From: Limonium bicolor | Lineage: Eukaryota; Streptophyta; Magnoliopsida; Caryophyllales; Plumbaginaceae | Assembly (NCBI GenBank): GCA_023374045.1 | Contig: CM041777.1 | Coordinates: 110,511,588-110,575,587 of the forward strand | Length of the DNA: 64,000 bases | Direction: 5' to 3' | Shown: piece by piece, positions 10,319-21,800 of the stretch | Position numbering within the stretch: the stretch's first letter is position 1 | Layout: the number at the start of each line of letters is the position of its first letter | Translations under genes and position numbers: made by a program | The notes under the pieces: model-generated | What the model saw: only the letters and a program-made list of their open reading frames with translations | Database searches by the model: none | Told to the model about the DNA's origin: nothing

Positions 10319-10907
10319 TCACATGAAATGTAATATCTAGCATGTTGCCTAACATGATAATTATATAATAAATAAATAATTAATACAAAAAATATAATTC
10401 AAGCAGGTATAGAATAAATAAACTAAAAATATCCAACACAAATATTAGGGTTTCGATCGAATCCCATTTCTCTCCTTTCGGCCTCGCTATGTAGGTTGCC
10501 CGTCAAAATATATGTAATAGAATATATCCATCCCTTCTTGGATTAGGCGTGCGAGGATGTTCCAGTGATTTATCCATAGGAAAATGGGAGAATAAAAATT
10601 GGTGTGGTGCGGCGACGTTCCTACGATTTATCAATTCAAAGGGCAAAGAGAATAAAAATTTGGTGTGTGTGTGGGATCTCGCTACGTTCCAGACTTCCAG
10701 TGATTTATCATTTCGAAGGCATTGACACAAGGGGGAAATGAAAGATTGACGCCGAGTGTGTATGTTCTAAGTTAGGGTATATTTTGGACACTGAAGGGAG
10801 TAATAATAGATGTGAGGTGAAGGGAGTAATGAGTAGATGTGAGGTGACTTTACCTATTGAGTGAATGATGATGAAGGAATAAGTCGGGTTAGAGCGTGCT
10901 GATAACG

Positions 10908-11044
10908 TGTTCGAAATGAGAGAACAGAGAAAGAGTAAGTAATCAGATTTTCATTCACCTCACAACTGAGTACAATGGTCTCTATTTATAGAGAGAAAGA
11001 GATAACCCAAAGGGGCAATATGGACATTCACTATATATATAACA
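10908..11044 (-). repeat. Copia 5' LTR (right)
   Basis: 137-bp LTR, TG...CA, pairing with 5244-5391. It is shorter only in the terminal AT stretch. The minus-strand promoter of the element would lie here (TATTTATA box-like at about 10982-10989). Confidence 0.9.
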
Positions 11045-11049
11045 AGTTG

Positions 11050-11774
11050 TTTATTTTAATGAAAAGTATATTTCTACAAAGAAACAACACTGAGGTGGAT
11101 GAGAATATTGGGATTTTCTTTGTTGCATAGATAGAAAAAGAAATTGGTGGTGAATTAATCTTTTATTTTTTATCATCCGTTTGTGAGATCTTTATTTAAT
11201 GAGTAAATGAATTTGTCATGTACTAAATTTATATTAAGTATGTTATGTTTTGGTATTTCAGTTACTTTCGTTTTACTTATTTATTTCATTTATTCGTGTA
11301 TACATGAATAAATTTCATATATATACGAATAAATTTTCGCACATTTTGTTTTGTGTACATGTTTTTTGAATTTCGTTTTTGTATATCAAATTCCATATAT
11401 GAAATATTTTTGTGTTGTTTACACCATGTATTTTCATGTAAAATTCGTGTTATGTATCGTTTCTATCACCTACACGATATAAAATTACGGTTTGACAAGT
11501 CTAACTAAAGTTTTTGTTTTGGGAAAATTCATAGGATACCACTAAAAAAATTTTTAATTCACAACATTTCACAATTTTTAAAAAGTTTTTCTGATACCAC
11601 AAAAAATAATTTTAATTACCAAAACTAAACTTTTAATACCAAATACCCCTACTTGTTAGTAAACATAATTCACATCATACCACGTTAATATTTTTAATTC
11701 ACAAGACACCACAAAAATTAATTAAAAATGTATAAATAGTAAAAAAAACTTTAAAAAATTGATTTTATTATATA
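11050..11774. other. AT-rich intergenic sequence
   Basis: No gene is seen. The stretch from about 11521 (GGGAAAATTCATAGGATACC) resembles the outer end of the MULE-like elements at 2576 and 39650, but no matching right end is found. It may be a truncated relic. Confidence 0.35.
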
Positions 11775-12009
11775 CTCCCTCATGTTCTTATATATGATTT
11801 TTTGGCTCTTAATCTTATTTTCAAAATATAAGATGTTTGGGTTCTTTTATCCTTTACTTTCTAACTCTACCACTCATCTTTTCCTCACAACTCTCCTTTT
11901 CAATTTACTTCAATTTCCAATGAAAAAGTAAGTGTTTAATTGTTTACATTTTTTTCTCCTTAATTCTTGTGCCCATGGCTAGAAATCAAATATTGAGAAC
12001 ACAAGGGAG
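11775..12009. mobile_element. Stowaway-like MITE
   Basis: Bounded by TA dinucleotides (11773-11774 and 12010-12011). The ends are CTCCCTCATGTTCTTATAT on the left and GAACACAAGGGAG on the right, matching the CTCCCTC type ends of Stowaway (Tc1/mariner-derived) MITEs. Length 235 bp, AT-rich, no ORF. The following 12010-12453 is AT-rich with a (TA)n run near 12346-12367 and nothing else visible. Confidence 0.7.
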
Positions 12010-12453
12010 TATTTGTTAAAAATTATAAAATAAATAAAATACCTTATATATAATTAAAATTCCAAGAAAATATAAAAGAGAATTTAAAAGTGAAATTTTG
12101 TTGACTAAAAATAACAAAATAGGTAAGAGAATGCAAATTTGATTTTTTATTACTTTTTTCACTTTAAGTATTTTTATAATAATAATAATATAAAACAATA
12201 TTATGAATAAAATAAATTTATATAAAGTAGTACTATAAAAATCATTATGTTTACTACTTATATATTTTTAATCAAATTTGTGACTTTTTCTAATATATGT
12301 ATTATATTTTTCACAGTTCTTTATATTTTCAAAGATTTTATTATCATATATATATATATATATATATGATATTTTGTATTTGTATAATTAAACCCATATA
12401 AAAAGAACTTAAATTTTCAAGAGTTACTTTTTTAAAATATATTTTATAATTAA

Positions 12454-13381
12454 TGAAATACCCCAAACCTAAGTATGATAAGTAAACATCAACTTATGAT
12501 GTAATAAGGCTAAAGAATGCCTTAGGAAGATTGGTAGACAATCTAAACCAAAGAAAACGTCATAAGGGCAATTTAAGCAAAAAGGTGCTCTAAGCTTGGA
12601 GTAACTTTGATTAGCACCCAAATATCATTCTAAGACCTTATTAACATGCTAATGGACATGTTAAATCACTTACAAAAGAAAACCAAGCTCAAAAACAAGC
12701 TTAAACACAAATTGTGCTTTAAGGACTCTTAAAGCACATTTTGAAAAATTGTCTTAGAAATGGGTTTTGAGTGGCTAAATGCCCATGATTACACCTCAAT
12801 CAACATGTGTACTAATTAGTATCACATTAGGAAGCCTAAATCAATGAGAAATCAAAAATTCACAAATTTGTGCACTAATTATAAATAGTACCCAAATAGT
12901 GCCCAAATAAGTCAAATGACTTTCTTAAGTGGTCAATGGTCAAATAACACCCTAAATATCTAAGGAATGAGAGGGAGGACGGTTTTTAGACAGGTGAGTC
13001 ATCACCTTATGCCAGCCAAGTGAAGGAAAGAAGGGGAAAAGTAAGAAAACTACTATTTGCTTTTAAAGATAAATATCTCACATATACACTCTCTCACCTC
13101 ATTTTTCTTCATTCTCTTCCTTCCCCACCGGTTTTTCTTCCTCCTCTCTGCTCCAAAACCGTGAGAGCACCAGCCATGGAACCTCCATCTTCAATTGCTC
13201 ACCAAACACTCATTTTAGCTCCAAATCAAAAAGTGAGCATAGATTACTCTTAGTTAGAGCAAGCCCTTGCATCCTATCTTTCAAATCTTCAAAAACTCAA
13301 GTTTGGTGCCATGGAGAAACTCCAGTGAAGGGGGAAAATCAAGTTTGAAGAGCTCTTTTGCTTCTTCATTCATCCAAGGTA
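12454..13381 (+). mobile_element. Left part of a very long LTR (same family as 28487 and 58899), cut by gap
   Basis: It begins TGAAATACCCC, exactly like the solo LTR at 28487 and the LTR at 58899. It shares diverged blocks with 28490-29400 (AAAAAGGTGCTCTAAG, AAGCACATTTTG, TCAAGTTTG-type pieces) in the same order. The right end is not visible before or after the N run, so it is either truncated or mostly hidden in the gap. Confidence 0.65.
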
Positions 13382-13881
13382 NNNNNNNNNNNNNNNNNNN
13401 NNNNNNNNNNNNNNNNNNNNNNNNNNNNNNNNNNNNNNNNNNNNNNNNNNNNNNNNNNNNNNNNNNNNNNNNNNNNNNNNNNNNNNNNNNNNNNNNNNNN
13501 NNNNNNNNNNNNNNNNNNNNNNNNNNNNNNNNNNNNNNNNNNNNNNNNNNNNNNNNNNNNNNNNNNNNNNNNNNNNNNNNNNNNNNNNNNNNNNNNNNNN
13601 NNNNNNNNNNNNNNNNNNNNNNNNNNNNNNNNNNNNNNNNNNNNNNNNNNNNNNNNNNNNNNNNNNNNNNNNNNNNNNNNNNNNNNNNNNNNNNNNNNNN
13701 NNNNNNNNNNNNNNNNNNNNNNNNNNNNNNNNNNNNNNNNNNNNNNNNNNNNNNNNNNNNNNNNNNNNNNNNNNNNNNNNNNNNNNNNNNNNNNNNNNNN
13801 NNNNNNNNNNNNNNNNNNNNNNNNNNNNNNNNNNNNNNNNNNNNNNNNNNNNNNNNNNNNNNNNNNNNNNNNNNNNNNNNN
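13382..13881. other. Assembly gap (500 N)
   Basis: Exactly 500 unknown bases. A full LTR of this family is about 5 kb, so several kb could be missing here. Confidence 0.99.
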
Positions 13882-13894
13882 AAAATAAAACCTC

Positions 13895-13990
13895 ATGGGC
13901 CAACCCCGGCTTGGTCGGTAGAGGACTGGTAATCTTGAATCAAAGGTCCTGGTTCAAAACCTACACACTACCGTAACTATAAAAAAAAAT
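13895..13990 (+). mobile_element. tRNA-derived SINE-like remnant
   Basis: The sequence contains a pol III box A-like stretch (GGCTTGGTCGGTAGAG) and about 30 bp later a box B-like stretch (GGTTCAAAACC), followed by an A-rich end (CTATAAAAAAAAA). This is the head of a tRNA-like SINE. It is short, and the boundary in the gap is unknown. Confidence 0.45.
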
Positions 13991-14635
13991 CATTGATATC
14001 TTATAAAAAAAAACATCACAAGTACTTGATAAAATTCGTTTAAACATGAAAAAAATTTGTCGCATACATTACAATAAACAAAAAGAAAAAAGAAAAACAC
14101 GTGTTCCTGTATGCGCACGGGCATGCAACGTGGTCCCTCCCTGCCACAACCGCCAAATCTAACTCATTTTCAAATAATCATCGATCAGTCTGTCGAGTCG
14201 GTAAAAAACTGAATAGACTAGTTTGTCCCGGCTGCCCTTTCCAAATTCCAAAACAAGCCGTAGGGTAGTTTAGTAAAATAGTCTAAACAGAATCAGATAC
14301 CCCAACTTCTTTTTCCTCCGCCCACTGTTCAAACCTCAATTTCTTTTACTAACCTCCTTTCTTTCTACGTTCTTCCCCCTTTCTATTGGCTTTTGGGAAT
14401 CTTTAGGGTTCGGGTATATCATTATTTTATTATTCCTTTTCAAATCGAGCGTGTTCTTCGAAAGCACTTTCGAATCTTTGGGTTCGATCGAGTTGTTTTA
14501 TTCTCCACGCCGTGTTGGGTGAAGGAAAATTTGAATTTCTACTGATTGGCGTCGATAAAGTCTTTGCCGTTCTCGTGGGAGCAAGCTGGGCTTAATTGCC
14601 CTCTGAGTCAGTTCATCGATGTTACTCGGTTCTCT

Positions 14636-15814
14636 ATGGACCCGTCTTCAGTCCACACCACTTCCCCTTCTGTCGAAGAAGATGATGAGTGGGGTAATTT
14701 CCCCCCTTTCCTGCTTAATTTTTTCCTGAAGTTTTATTTGTTCTTATCTCTGTTATTCTACCGAGAGTGCTGAAATTCTACCGCAGTTCTCAACTGTGAT
14801 GGTTTCTTGGCAATGCCCAATTTCTATGCGCATCTCTGCTTTAGCTTCTTAAACATGGATATTAATCGACAAAATTTGGGGATATTTGTTAACCCGAAGC
14901 TTCGGATAATCGTTCTGCTTGATGAAAGTTTGATTGCAATTCGCTTGACGATAATTCATTTGTATTTTGCTTGATGACAGTTGATAAAGTCCAGATAAGG
15001 CCCGTTTTGACAATGTGGAAACATGTTTAATAGTATCTTATACTAAATTGTCCAAGGAGCAAAGTGAGCGTGCTTCATGGATTTAGATTTTGTTGTAGTG
15101 GATTCTCTTCTGATTTTCTTGGGACATTCTTGTCCAAGATTTGAGCTGTCGGATTAGCATTCCCTCAATGGCTATATATCTCCAATTGAAAGATAGCATT
15201 GAAGTTATATATCCTTTTTGGCAATATTCTGTAGATACTGAAGGATTTGTGATTCCAAGCTTGGGGATAGAAGAAGAGGTTGCTCCAAATCAATCAGAAT
15301 CTCTGAAACCTGAAGAGAAACCTACTCCTGCATTGAAGGTGAGCCAAACCTCAAAATACCATGACTTCTTTCAGTCTAGATCCCTGACATTATTTATTTC
15401 AGTGTCCTACATTCCATATGGCCTCGCCCCTCATGCAGTGCAATTAACCAACAGATCAGATTGAAGTGAGAATGTAATAGTAAGCAAGATTGTTGCTTTT
15501 CTGATTGTTGTACTTTGTTCTCCTGACAGGATAAAACTGAAGAGAAGATCTACCTCGGGCCTCATGGAGCACCTCCTCCACAGCTAAAACAGCAAGAACC
15601 AAATCCTTCAAGTCGAAAGCAACGTTTCAAGCAGAAGTTAAAAGAAGCAGATAGGAAAGCCAGTGGGACTGGGCGTGAGAACAAGGTAGAGAGTTTGAGA
15701 GAGCTCGTGGGGAGCGGTGGAAAACACAATAATCAGCACATGCCAAAGGCTAATGCCAGGGAATGGCTTGACCCTCATTGTCATGAGTCTCAGTTTGAGC
15801 GCTCCCGCCCTTGA
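14636..15814 (+). CDS. Small hydrophilic plant protein of unknown function (3 exons)
   Basis: Exons 14636-14693, 15235-15338 and 15530-15814 have GT/AG borders and join in frame to 148 aa, stop TGA 15812-15814. The start is the first ATG in the frame (MDPSSVHTTSPSVEEDDEW). The frame is open upstream to a TTG at 14546, but that part is probably leader. The protein is acidic at first (EEDDEWDTEGFVIPSLG), then has a KIYLGPHGAPPPQ motif, a basic helix (SSRKQRFKQKLKEADRK), and ends NAREWLDPHCHESQFERSRP. It has no signal peptide, membrane segment or known catalytic motif. The coding style and clean splice sites argue for a real conserved gene. The promoter/leader region is C/T-rich (14320-14545). 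Function is unknown; the basic helix could bind nucleic acid, which is only a guess. Confidence 0.8.
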
Positions 15815-17396
15815 TGAATGAGCATCATTAAATTGCTTGTTGGTTTGCACGCATACTACATTATTGGATCTTTTTTATTTTGTGCTAACTCTATACTGTT
15901 TACAGTTTGACTGCTCTGCTGTGGTTGCGTGTAATATATATGGAGGGGGAGATCAATGTTTGACATGGATGTAAAACTTCACCTTAAACCCATTAGTTCT
16001 TGTGATGTTGCGGAAGAAGATAATTTTGTTTGATCTCATTGTTTTTGTAAACAAATCCCCGGTGTGAAATTGCTGAGAGGACGTGCGTATTTGTGAGTAT
16101 AACAACTTGCATGTACTGTGAATGGCTGCATTCAAGATCCGCTTCTGCTTCTATGGCTATTTGGAATGATAAATTATTGGATCAGTACAAAGTTTTTTTT
16201 CTTAATGTTGTGAGTCGTGTTCTGGAATGTATAATATTTTATGTACTTGTGTGATTTTGGGTAGGATGCAATGGAACGGAGGTAACCTCTTTCATATCTG
16301 TTCTGTATGTTTTTTTGTTTGATTCAAATTCGGTTGTGGGATTTGATTTTTTGTTTAGTTTCACGTCTGCTTGTGAGATTTTTGATAGAGATGCAGTGGA
16401 CTGGAGGTAAGCTCGTTGATGTACGGCATTTATGTTTGTTTAGTTCAAATCTACGAGAAATCTTTTGTTCAAATCTATATGTGGCTATGTGCAGTAGTTT
16501 GCTTGAGTCTCTTTGTGGCTATGCAAACTTTTGCAGATCGAGGTATTTGTGATAACGATTACAGTATCTGTTAATCAGGACCATCACTACGTATCTCAAA
16601 TACAAACCATATACCTGACCTTGAAGCCAACAGCTTTGTGACTATCAAGCGTTTCTCTATATATGTTGTGGGAGGTTATAATTTAGCACGAATTTGTTTG
16701 TATGGTTTTCTCGGTTATCCAAATTGTCCCAGAAATTAAAATGGACTGAAGACGTTTTAAACACCCCCCCCCCCCCCCCCCCAAAAAAAAAAAAAATTAT
16801 CATTTCAAAATACAAAGATTAATCATATGGTTCAATGGTGCAAAATGTTTGATTTTTACTCTGTTAATTATTATTTAAATGTAGGAATATATATGTCATT
16901 TTTTTACTTGTTTTAATTAGTGCAAGTTTTTAAAATGACAGATATTGTTGAATGGCGAAAGTATTGACTAAATGTTTTATAGATCTATTTTATCTGTTTG
17001 TTGTCAGTTTTCAAATGTAACTATCAAAATAAAACAGAGAAAAAATTGTAAGTGATATTAAAATTGATGTTAGTTATCAAACAGTTTTCAAAAATAGCTG
17101 TTTGAATAGAACAAAAGAGAAATTGTGGAATCAACATAGAAATTGACAAAAGTTGACAATAGACATAAACATCCACAGGCCGAAAAACAGCGACCTACCT
17201 AGACCTTTGCTCTATAGTGGCTTTTATAGAGATGTGGGGAGTCGATGATGTTGGTTAGTATAGATAGAAGTCGCTATGCGTTGTTTGGTACTACTGTTGA
17301 TCTACACTAAAATAAAATAAACAAGAATCTCCGGATTAAAAAAAAAAGCTTCATTTAAATTTGGAGTGATCATTGTAGCCTTGTAGCTCTACGTAT
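15815..17396. other. 3' region of the small gene and intergenic sequence
   Basis: T-rich sequence consistent with a 3' untranslated region extends to roughly 16250. A near-duplicate pair of short segments (GATGCAATGGAACGGAGGTAA at about 16265 and GATGCAGTGGACTGGAGGTAA at about 16390) follows. A run of 19 C then 14 A lies at 16764-16796. No further gene is seen. Confidence 0.5.
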
Positions 17397-17632
17397 TTTC
17401 TAATTCATAAAATATCACTTTTTTTAGTAGTTCAACTTTAAACATGTTTAAATGTTATCTAAAATTGATGAAACTTTATATAGATGATGTTACCATATGT
17501 CACATATGAGCTTAAAAAACTTCAAATTTGATATTGGACCAAAATATAACACTTTAGCATCGTCCATATAAAGTTTCATCAATTTTAAACAACGTTTAAC
17601 TAAAAAAACAATGATATTTTATAAATTAGAAA
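17397..17632. mobile_element. Foldback MITE related to 740-1050
   Basis: The ends are inverted copies (TTCTAATTCATAAAATATCA against TGATATTTTATAAATTAGAA). The interior carries the AAATTGATGAAACTTTATA inverted pair also present inside the MITE nested at 633-1180. About 235 bp, non-coding. Confidence 0.6.
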
Positions 17633-18800
17633 CTTAAACATTATCTTTGAACTTTCTCAAAAATATGTAATGAAGGATCTGCGTTTTGAAGACATACTGT
17701 ATGATGTGAATTTTTTATTAACAGGTATGTAACACGGGTAATGTGACCGAAGCATATGCTAATCGAGTGGGGTTAAAATTATAGTCGGTCTATCTATCTG
17801 TCAAATTTTTCTTTTTTTGAAAGTATCTGTCAACTATTTTGTTTCCATTCAGTATCTATATAATCTTCCATTCGTACCAGATAATTAATTTTTCAAAAAG
17901 TCAACTGAATAATTTTTTATTTTGTAAATATAAGAACCTTGATCCAATTTTTGGTCTTTGATTTTCCCATTTTTTGTATTAATGCAAATTTTTTATCAGG
18001 TATTTTACACTGTTTACAGTTGCTATGAATTTGGTTTGTATCATGTTGTGATTGTGAATAAAGGTAACATGCTACAAATACAACTGTTTCTTGTTGCAAC
18101 TATTTGCACAGCGGTAATCCACTCTTCATGAGCATAATCTAACATGGACCACTGTTCAATGATTCTATCAAGTTTGGAAAGCTCTACTACGCACACAATT
18201 CGTGTGTGCAACAAATTTTTTGGATCGAACCATGAAAGACTAATTACAGGCAACAAAATCATCCAATGTAGGGTCACTTTCACGATAATGGATACTCAGC
18301 TAGCAAATAAGCATTAGTTAAGTACCAGACGAGTTATCAGCTATATTGTGTCCAAACCAATCATCTAACAATCAGCACTACAGTAAGTTATCAATATACA
18401 TTAGTAACCACTGATCAATAACTCCCGAAAATTTTAAAACTTCTTAGATTTTGCCGCAACTCAAGTAGCAGCACCAAAACTGATAACCAGTTGGTCAAAA
18501 CGCTAAGAATAGAAATCAGGGTAAAGAGGCCAGGTCCCAGAATATCGTCCACATACTGCACATCACCACAAGGAAGCCCATTATTAATCAACCCACCAGC
18601 AATAATAATACATATATGCCAACGCTCCACTAACTGTCCTGTCGGTGAGTCATTCTTCCTCCTGTTGAGAGAACTCAGGTCTGTCAAAGTTCAAAACTGG
18701 CCAAGGGTACCCAGGCACACTCAACAAGTGCATAAAAAACTCTGCACCTCCACCCAAGGTTGCATTTCACCATTCCCACGTGCCACATTAATAAATCTAA
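17633..18800. other. Intergenic / 3' side of the PLP enzyme gene
   Basis: No independent gene is seen. On the minus strand at about 18644-18720 there is an open stretch VPGYPWPVLNFDRPEF ending in EEE-stop, preceded by an AG. It may be an alternative last exon of the PLP enzyme gene, although the phase does not join cleanly from the donor at the end of exon 6. Confidence 0.35.
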
Positions 18801-21800
18801 TTAAGATACGAGAAATTCCAACCCAGAGGCTGATGGAGTCATTCCCAGATGAGAAAGGTAATCAGCATTGTAAAACTTGCTTAAATGCCTCATCCCACTG
18901 TCGCAAAGAATGGTTACAATAGTGTGGCCCGGTCCCAGCGATTGGGCAACCTTCATTGCCCCAACACAGTTCATGGCTGAAGAGCTACCCAGGAAGAGGC
19001 CATCATTCTTCAGGAGGAACCTGCAAAAATCATTAAAATGCAAAGAACGATTCCATTGGATCCTCAACGATGGAACCTTGAAGTAATGAACAAGCAAATG
19101 CATATACAAAACAGGGAACAAAAACTGAAATAGTTCAAAACAAGAAGTGAACCAGATTTTCCCTTACTCCAGATTATCTAACTGACAATTGATAATATAA
19201 CATTGTCTTGCTGACCGAACTAATTCTATTCTCTACTTCAAATCACTCCCCCTTCCACAGTTCCACTACCAATCACGGAATATTACTTCCAAATTGAACA
19301 TATAACTCTGACTTAAACCACTCCTGTAATTCATATTACAAGCTTTCTTTCCACTACCCCTAGGAAAAATGTACAGGGACGCACTTTTCCATCTTATTTC
19401 TCTTGAAATTACAATTGAATTAGTTTGTTTATCTAGTATGCACCAACAGTTTGGAAAATGATATCATTATGAGCCAAAAAGGAGATATATACGAAAACAA
19501 ACTGACCTCGACATCTCAACAGCTTCCTTATCAGTGCCTCGAAAAGCACCATCTAACTTTGCCAGCATAAAATTCTGAGTCAATCTATTAATACCAATTC
19601 CCTCTGTTATTGTATCGAAAGGGTTCTTCAGCCTCTTTCCTTCAGCCTCCTCTTTTGTATACATGACACCCCTAGTTACTCTGTTGAATAATCCAGAGCC
19701 AGGGGGATCAATGAGATAGCATTTAATGGAGGGATCTTTATCCTGTAAAGTCAAAAGAACTTTAGTTCATAGTCCACCCAAGTCAATACAACTATCAGAA
19801 GCAAGTAAGTCAATACAACTATCAGAAGCAAGTAAGTCAATACAACTATCAGAAGCAAGTAAGTCAATACAACTATCAGAAGCAAGTAAGTCAATACAAC
19901 TATCAGAAGCAAGTAAGTCAATACAACTATCAGAAGCAAGTAATAATTTTAAAAAATTAACTGAATTTTCTTTTGAATTGACCCTGAAAGAAAGAGGGGA
20001 CGCAAGAATGCCAGGAGGTTTCTATTATCAAATTCCCCGACACTAGTATACTGATAATGGAAACATGAGAGTGTCCGAAGAGTCAATGTGAACACAACTA
20101 TCAGAAGCAAGTAAGTCAATACAACTATCAGAAGCAAGTAAGTAATTACAACTACCAGAAGCAAGTAATAATTTTAAAAAATTAACTGAATTTTTTTGAA
20201 TTGACCCTGAAAGAAAGAGGGGACGCAAGAATGCCAGGAGGTTTCTATTATCAAATTCCCCGACACTAGTATACTGATAATGGAAACATGAGAGTGTCCG
20301 AAGAGTCAATGTGAACACAACTATCAGAAGCAAGTAAGTCAATACAACTATCAGAAGCAAGTAAGTAATTACAACTACCAGAAGCAAGTAATAATTTTAA
20401 AAAATTAACTGAATTTTCTTTTGAATTGACCCTGAAAGAAAGAGGGGACGCAAGAATGCCAGGAGGTTTCTATTATCAAATTCCCCGACACTAGTATACT
20501 GATAATGGAAACATGAGAGTATCCGAAGAGTCAATGTGAACACTTCTCTTAGGTTACAGAGCACCACATAACAAAGATGGTTTTCAATCACACAGGTCCA
20601 TAAATGCTAACAACTTTGCAAATAATGCAGCTTAGCAGACATGATAGTTCATTACATATGACTTAAAGCAGTGGCACAAAAACAACTCTTCCAACTAGAA
20701 TGCTGTGTTCATCTGTCATTAGCTTTTCCGAAGTTCTTTTAAATCCAGCACGGTCAAGTAAGCCAGAAATTATAGAGACAAACTATCTAGAGTCCCTGAT
20801 TTGAGGAACCATAGCTGGTTACTCAAATTTAATTCAGGAGACAATCACCTTGAGAAACTTGGAAACACCAGCTAAGGTGCCTCCTGTTCCAGCAGCTGCA
20901 ACAAACGCATGAAGATCACCTTCTGTCTGTTCCCACATTTCAGGGCCAGTTCCGTCATAATGAGCCCGGAAGTTTGCAAGGTTTTCAAATTGATCTGCAA
21001 AGAACCCACCGGTACAATCATTGGAAAACAATGACAAAGTTTCTCGCCCTTCCATAAATATGTCACCATTGGCACTCTCTAGAGAATTATTTGGTCTCTC
21101 GGTTTCTTTTCTTCGCTTTGCTGCAAACTCATTAGCCTCTTGAGCTCGCCTTCTAGCTACGTTGACGAAGTGATCTTTGTGAGTAATTGAAACAGGTCTC
21201 ACCCGTTCCACTTCAGCTCCAAGGGCTTCAATAATTTGTGCCTAAGCAGAAACAAAGAATAGGAACAAAGATCAAATGATCATTTTCCATCCAAGGCTGA
21301 GTGGGACAGATCCTTGGATTTGCTTCTGTTTCTGAAATATAGACCATCATTGCACAGAGGGAACACCATTTTATTTCTGAAAGCCCACAATCTATGGATT
21401 ATTTATCATCATAAAGTTGACAATACAATGCTTTCTACACACAAATAAGAAAGAAAATCATGCTGACAAGTACTAAATTACTTGATAAGTTTCACCTTGG
21501 ACTCTTCATTTTCCAATAGCATTTTTTCTTTGTGATGACAGCAGAAAACATCAGAAATAGAAAATCCCTCTATTTCCTTTGTTGCAAAAATAGCATAGCG
21601 CAAAAAGACTAATACTTAATTTCTAAAAATGGAAGTGATTTCTTTAGCAACCTAATGCTAATTATTCGGGTTTAAGATATACTCCCTCCGTCCTGAATTG
21701 ACCGTCCTGTTTACTATTTGGACATGTCATTTGACTTCAATTTTTAACATATAAGATAGCATGCTAAGGGCTTAGCCGGTTTCTCTTATTTTGGTCAACA

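Larger units (their letters stand above)
5244..11044 (-). mobile_element. Complete Copia-type LTR retrotransposon (degenerate pol)
   Basis: Two LTRs (5244-5391 and 10908-11044) start TGTT and end AACA on the + strand. They are flanked by a perfect 5-bp target duplication, AGTTG, at 5239-5243 and 11045-11049. The pol remnants lie on the minus strand in the Copia order protease, integrase, reverse transcriptase, RNase H. A purine tract (AAGGGGGAG on the minus strand) adjoins the left (3') LTR. The sequence next to the right (5') LTR, TTATCAGCACGC on the minus strand, is in the place of the primer-binding site and resembles the initiator-Met type. No gag reading frame is visible: the 1.9 kb between the 5' LTR and protease is motif-repeat sequence. 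The LTRs differ by about three substitutions and one AT indel. Confidence 0.9.

Noticed and set aside
13900..13970. A functional tRNA gene
   Set aside because: Box A/B-like elements are present, but no cloverleaf could be drawn and an A-rich tail follows; a SINE-like remnant fits better.
14546..14635. Upstream start (TTG 14546) for the small gene
   Set aside because: There is no ATG in that part; the first ATG is at 14636. The upstream frame is open but may be leader. It could be a mutated ATG, so it is only weakly rejected.
19726..20591. Repeat proteins encoded on both strands (SIQLSEASK repeats; LLLIVVLTY repeats)
   Set aside because: They are translations of the 27-bp intronic minisatellite, whose unit length is a multiple of three.
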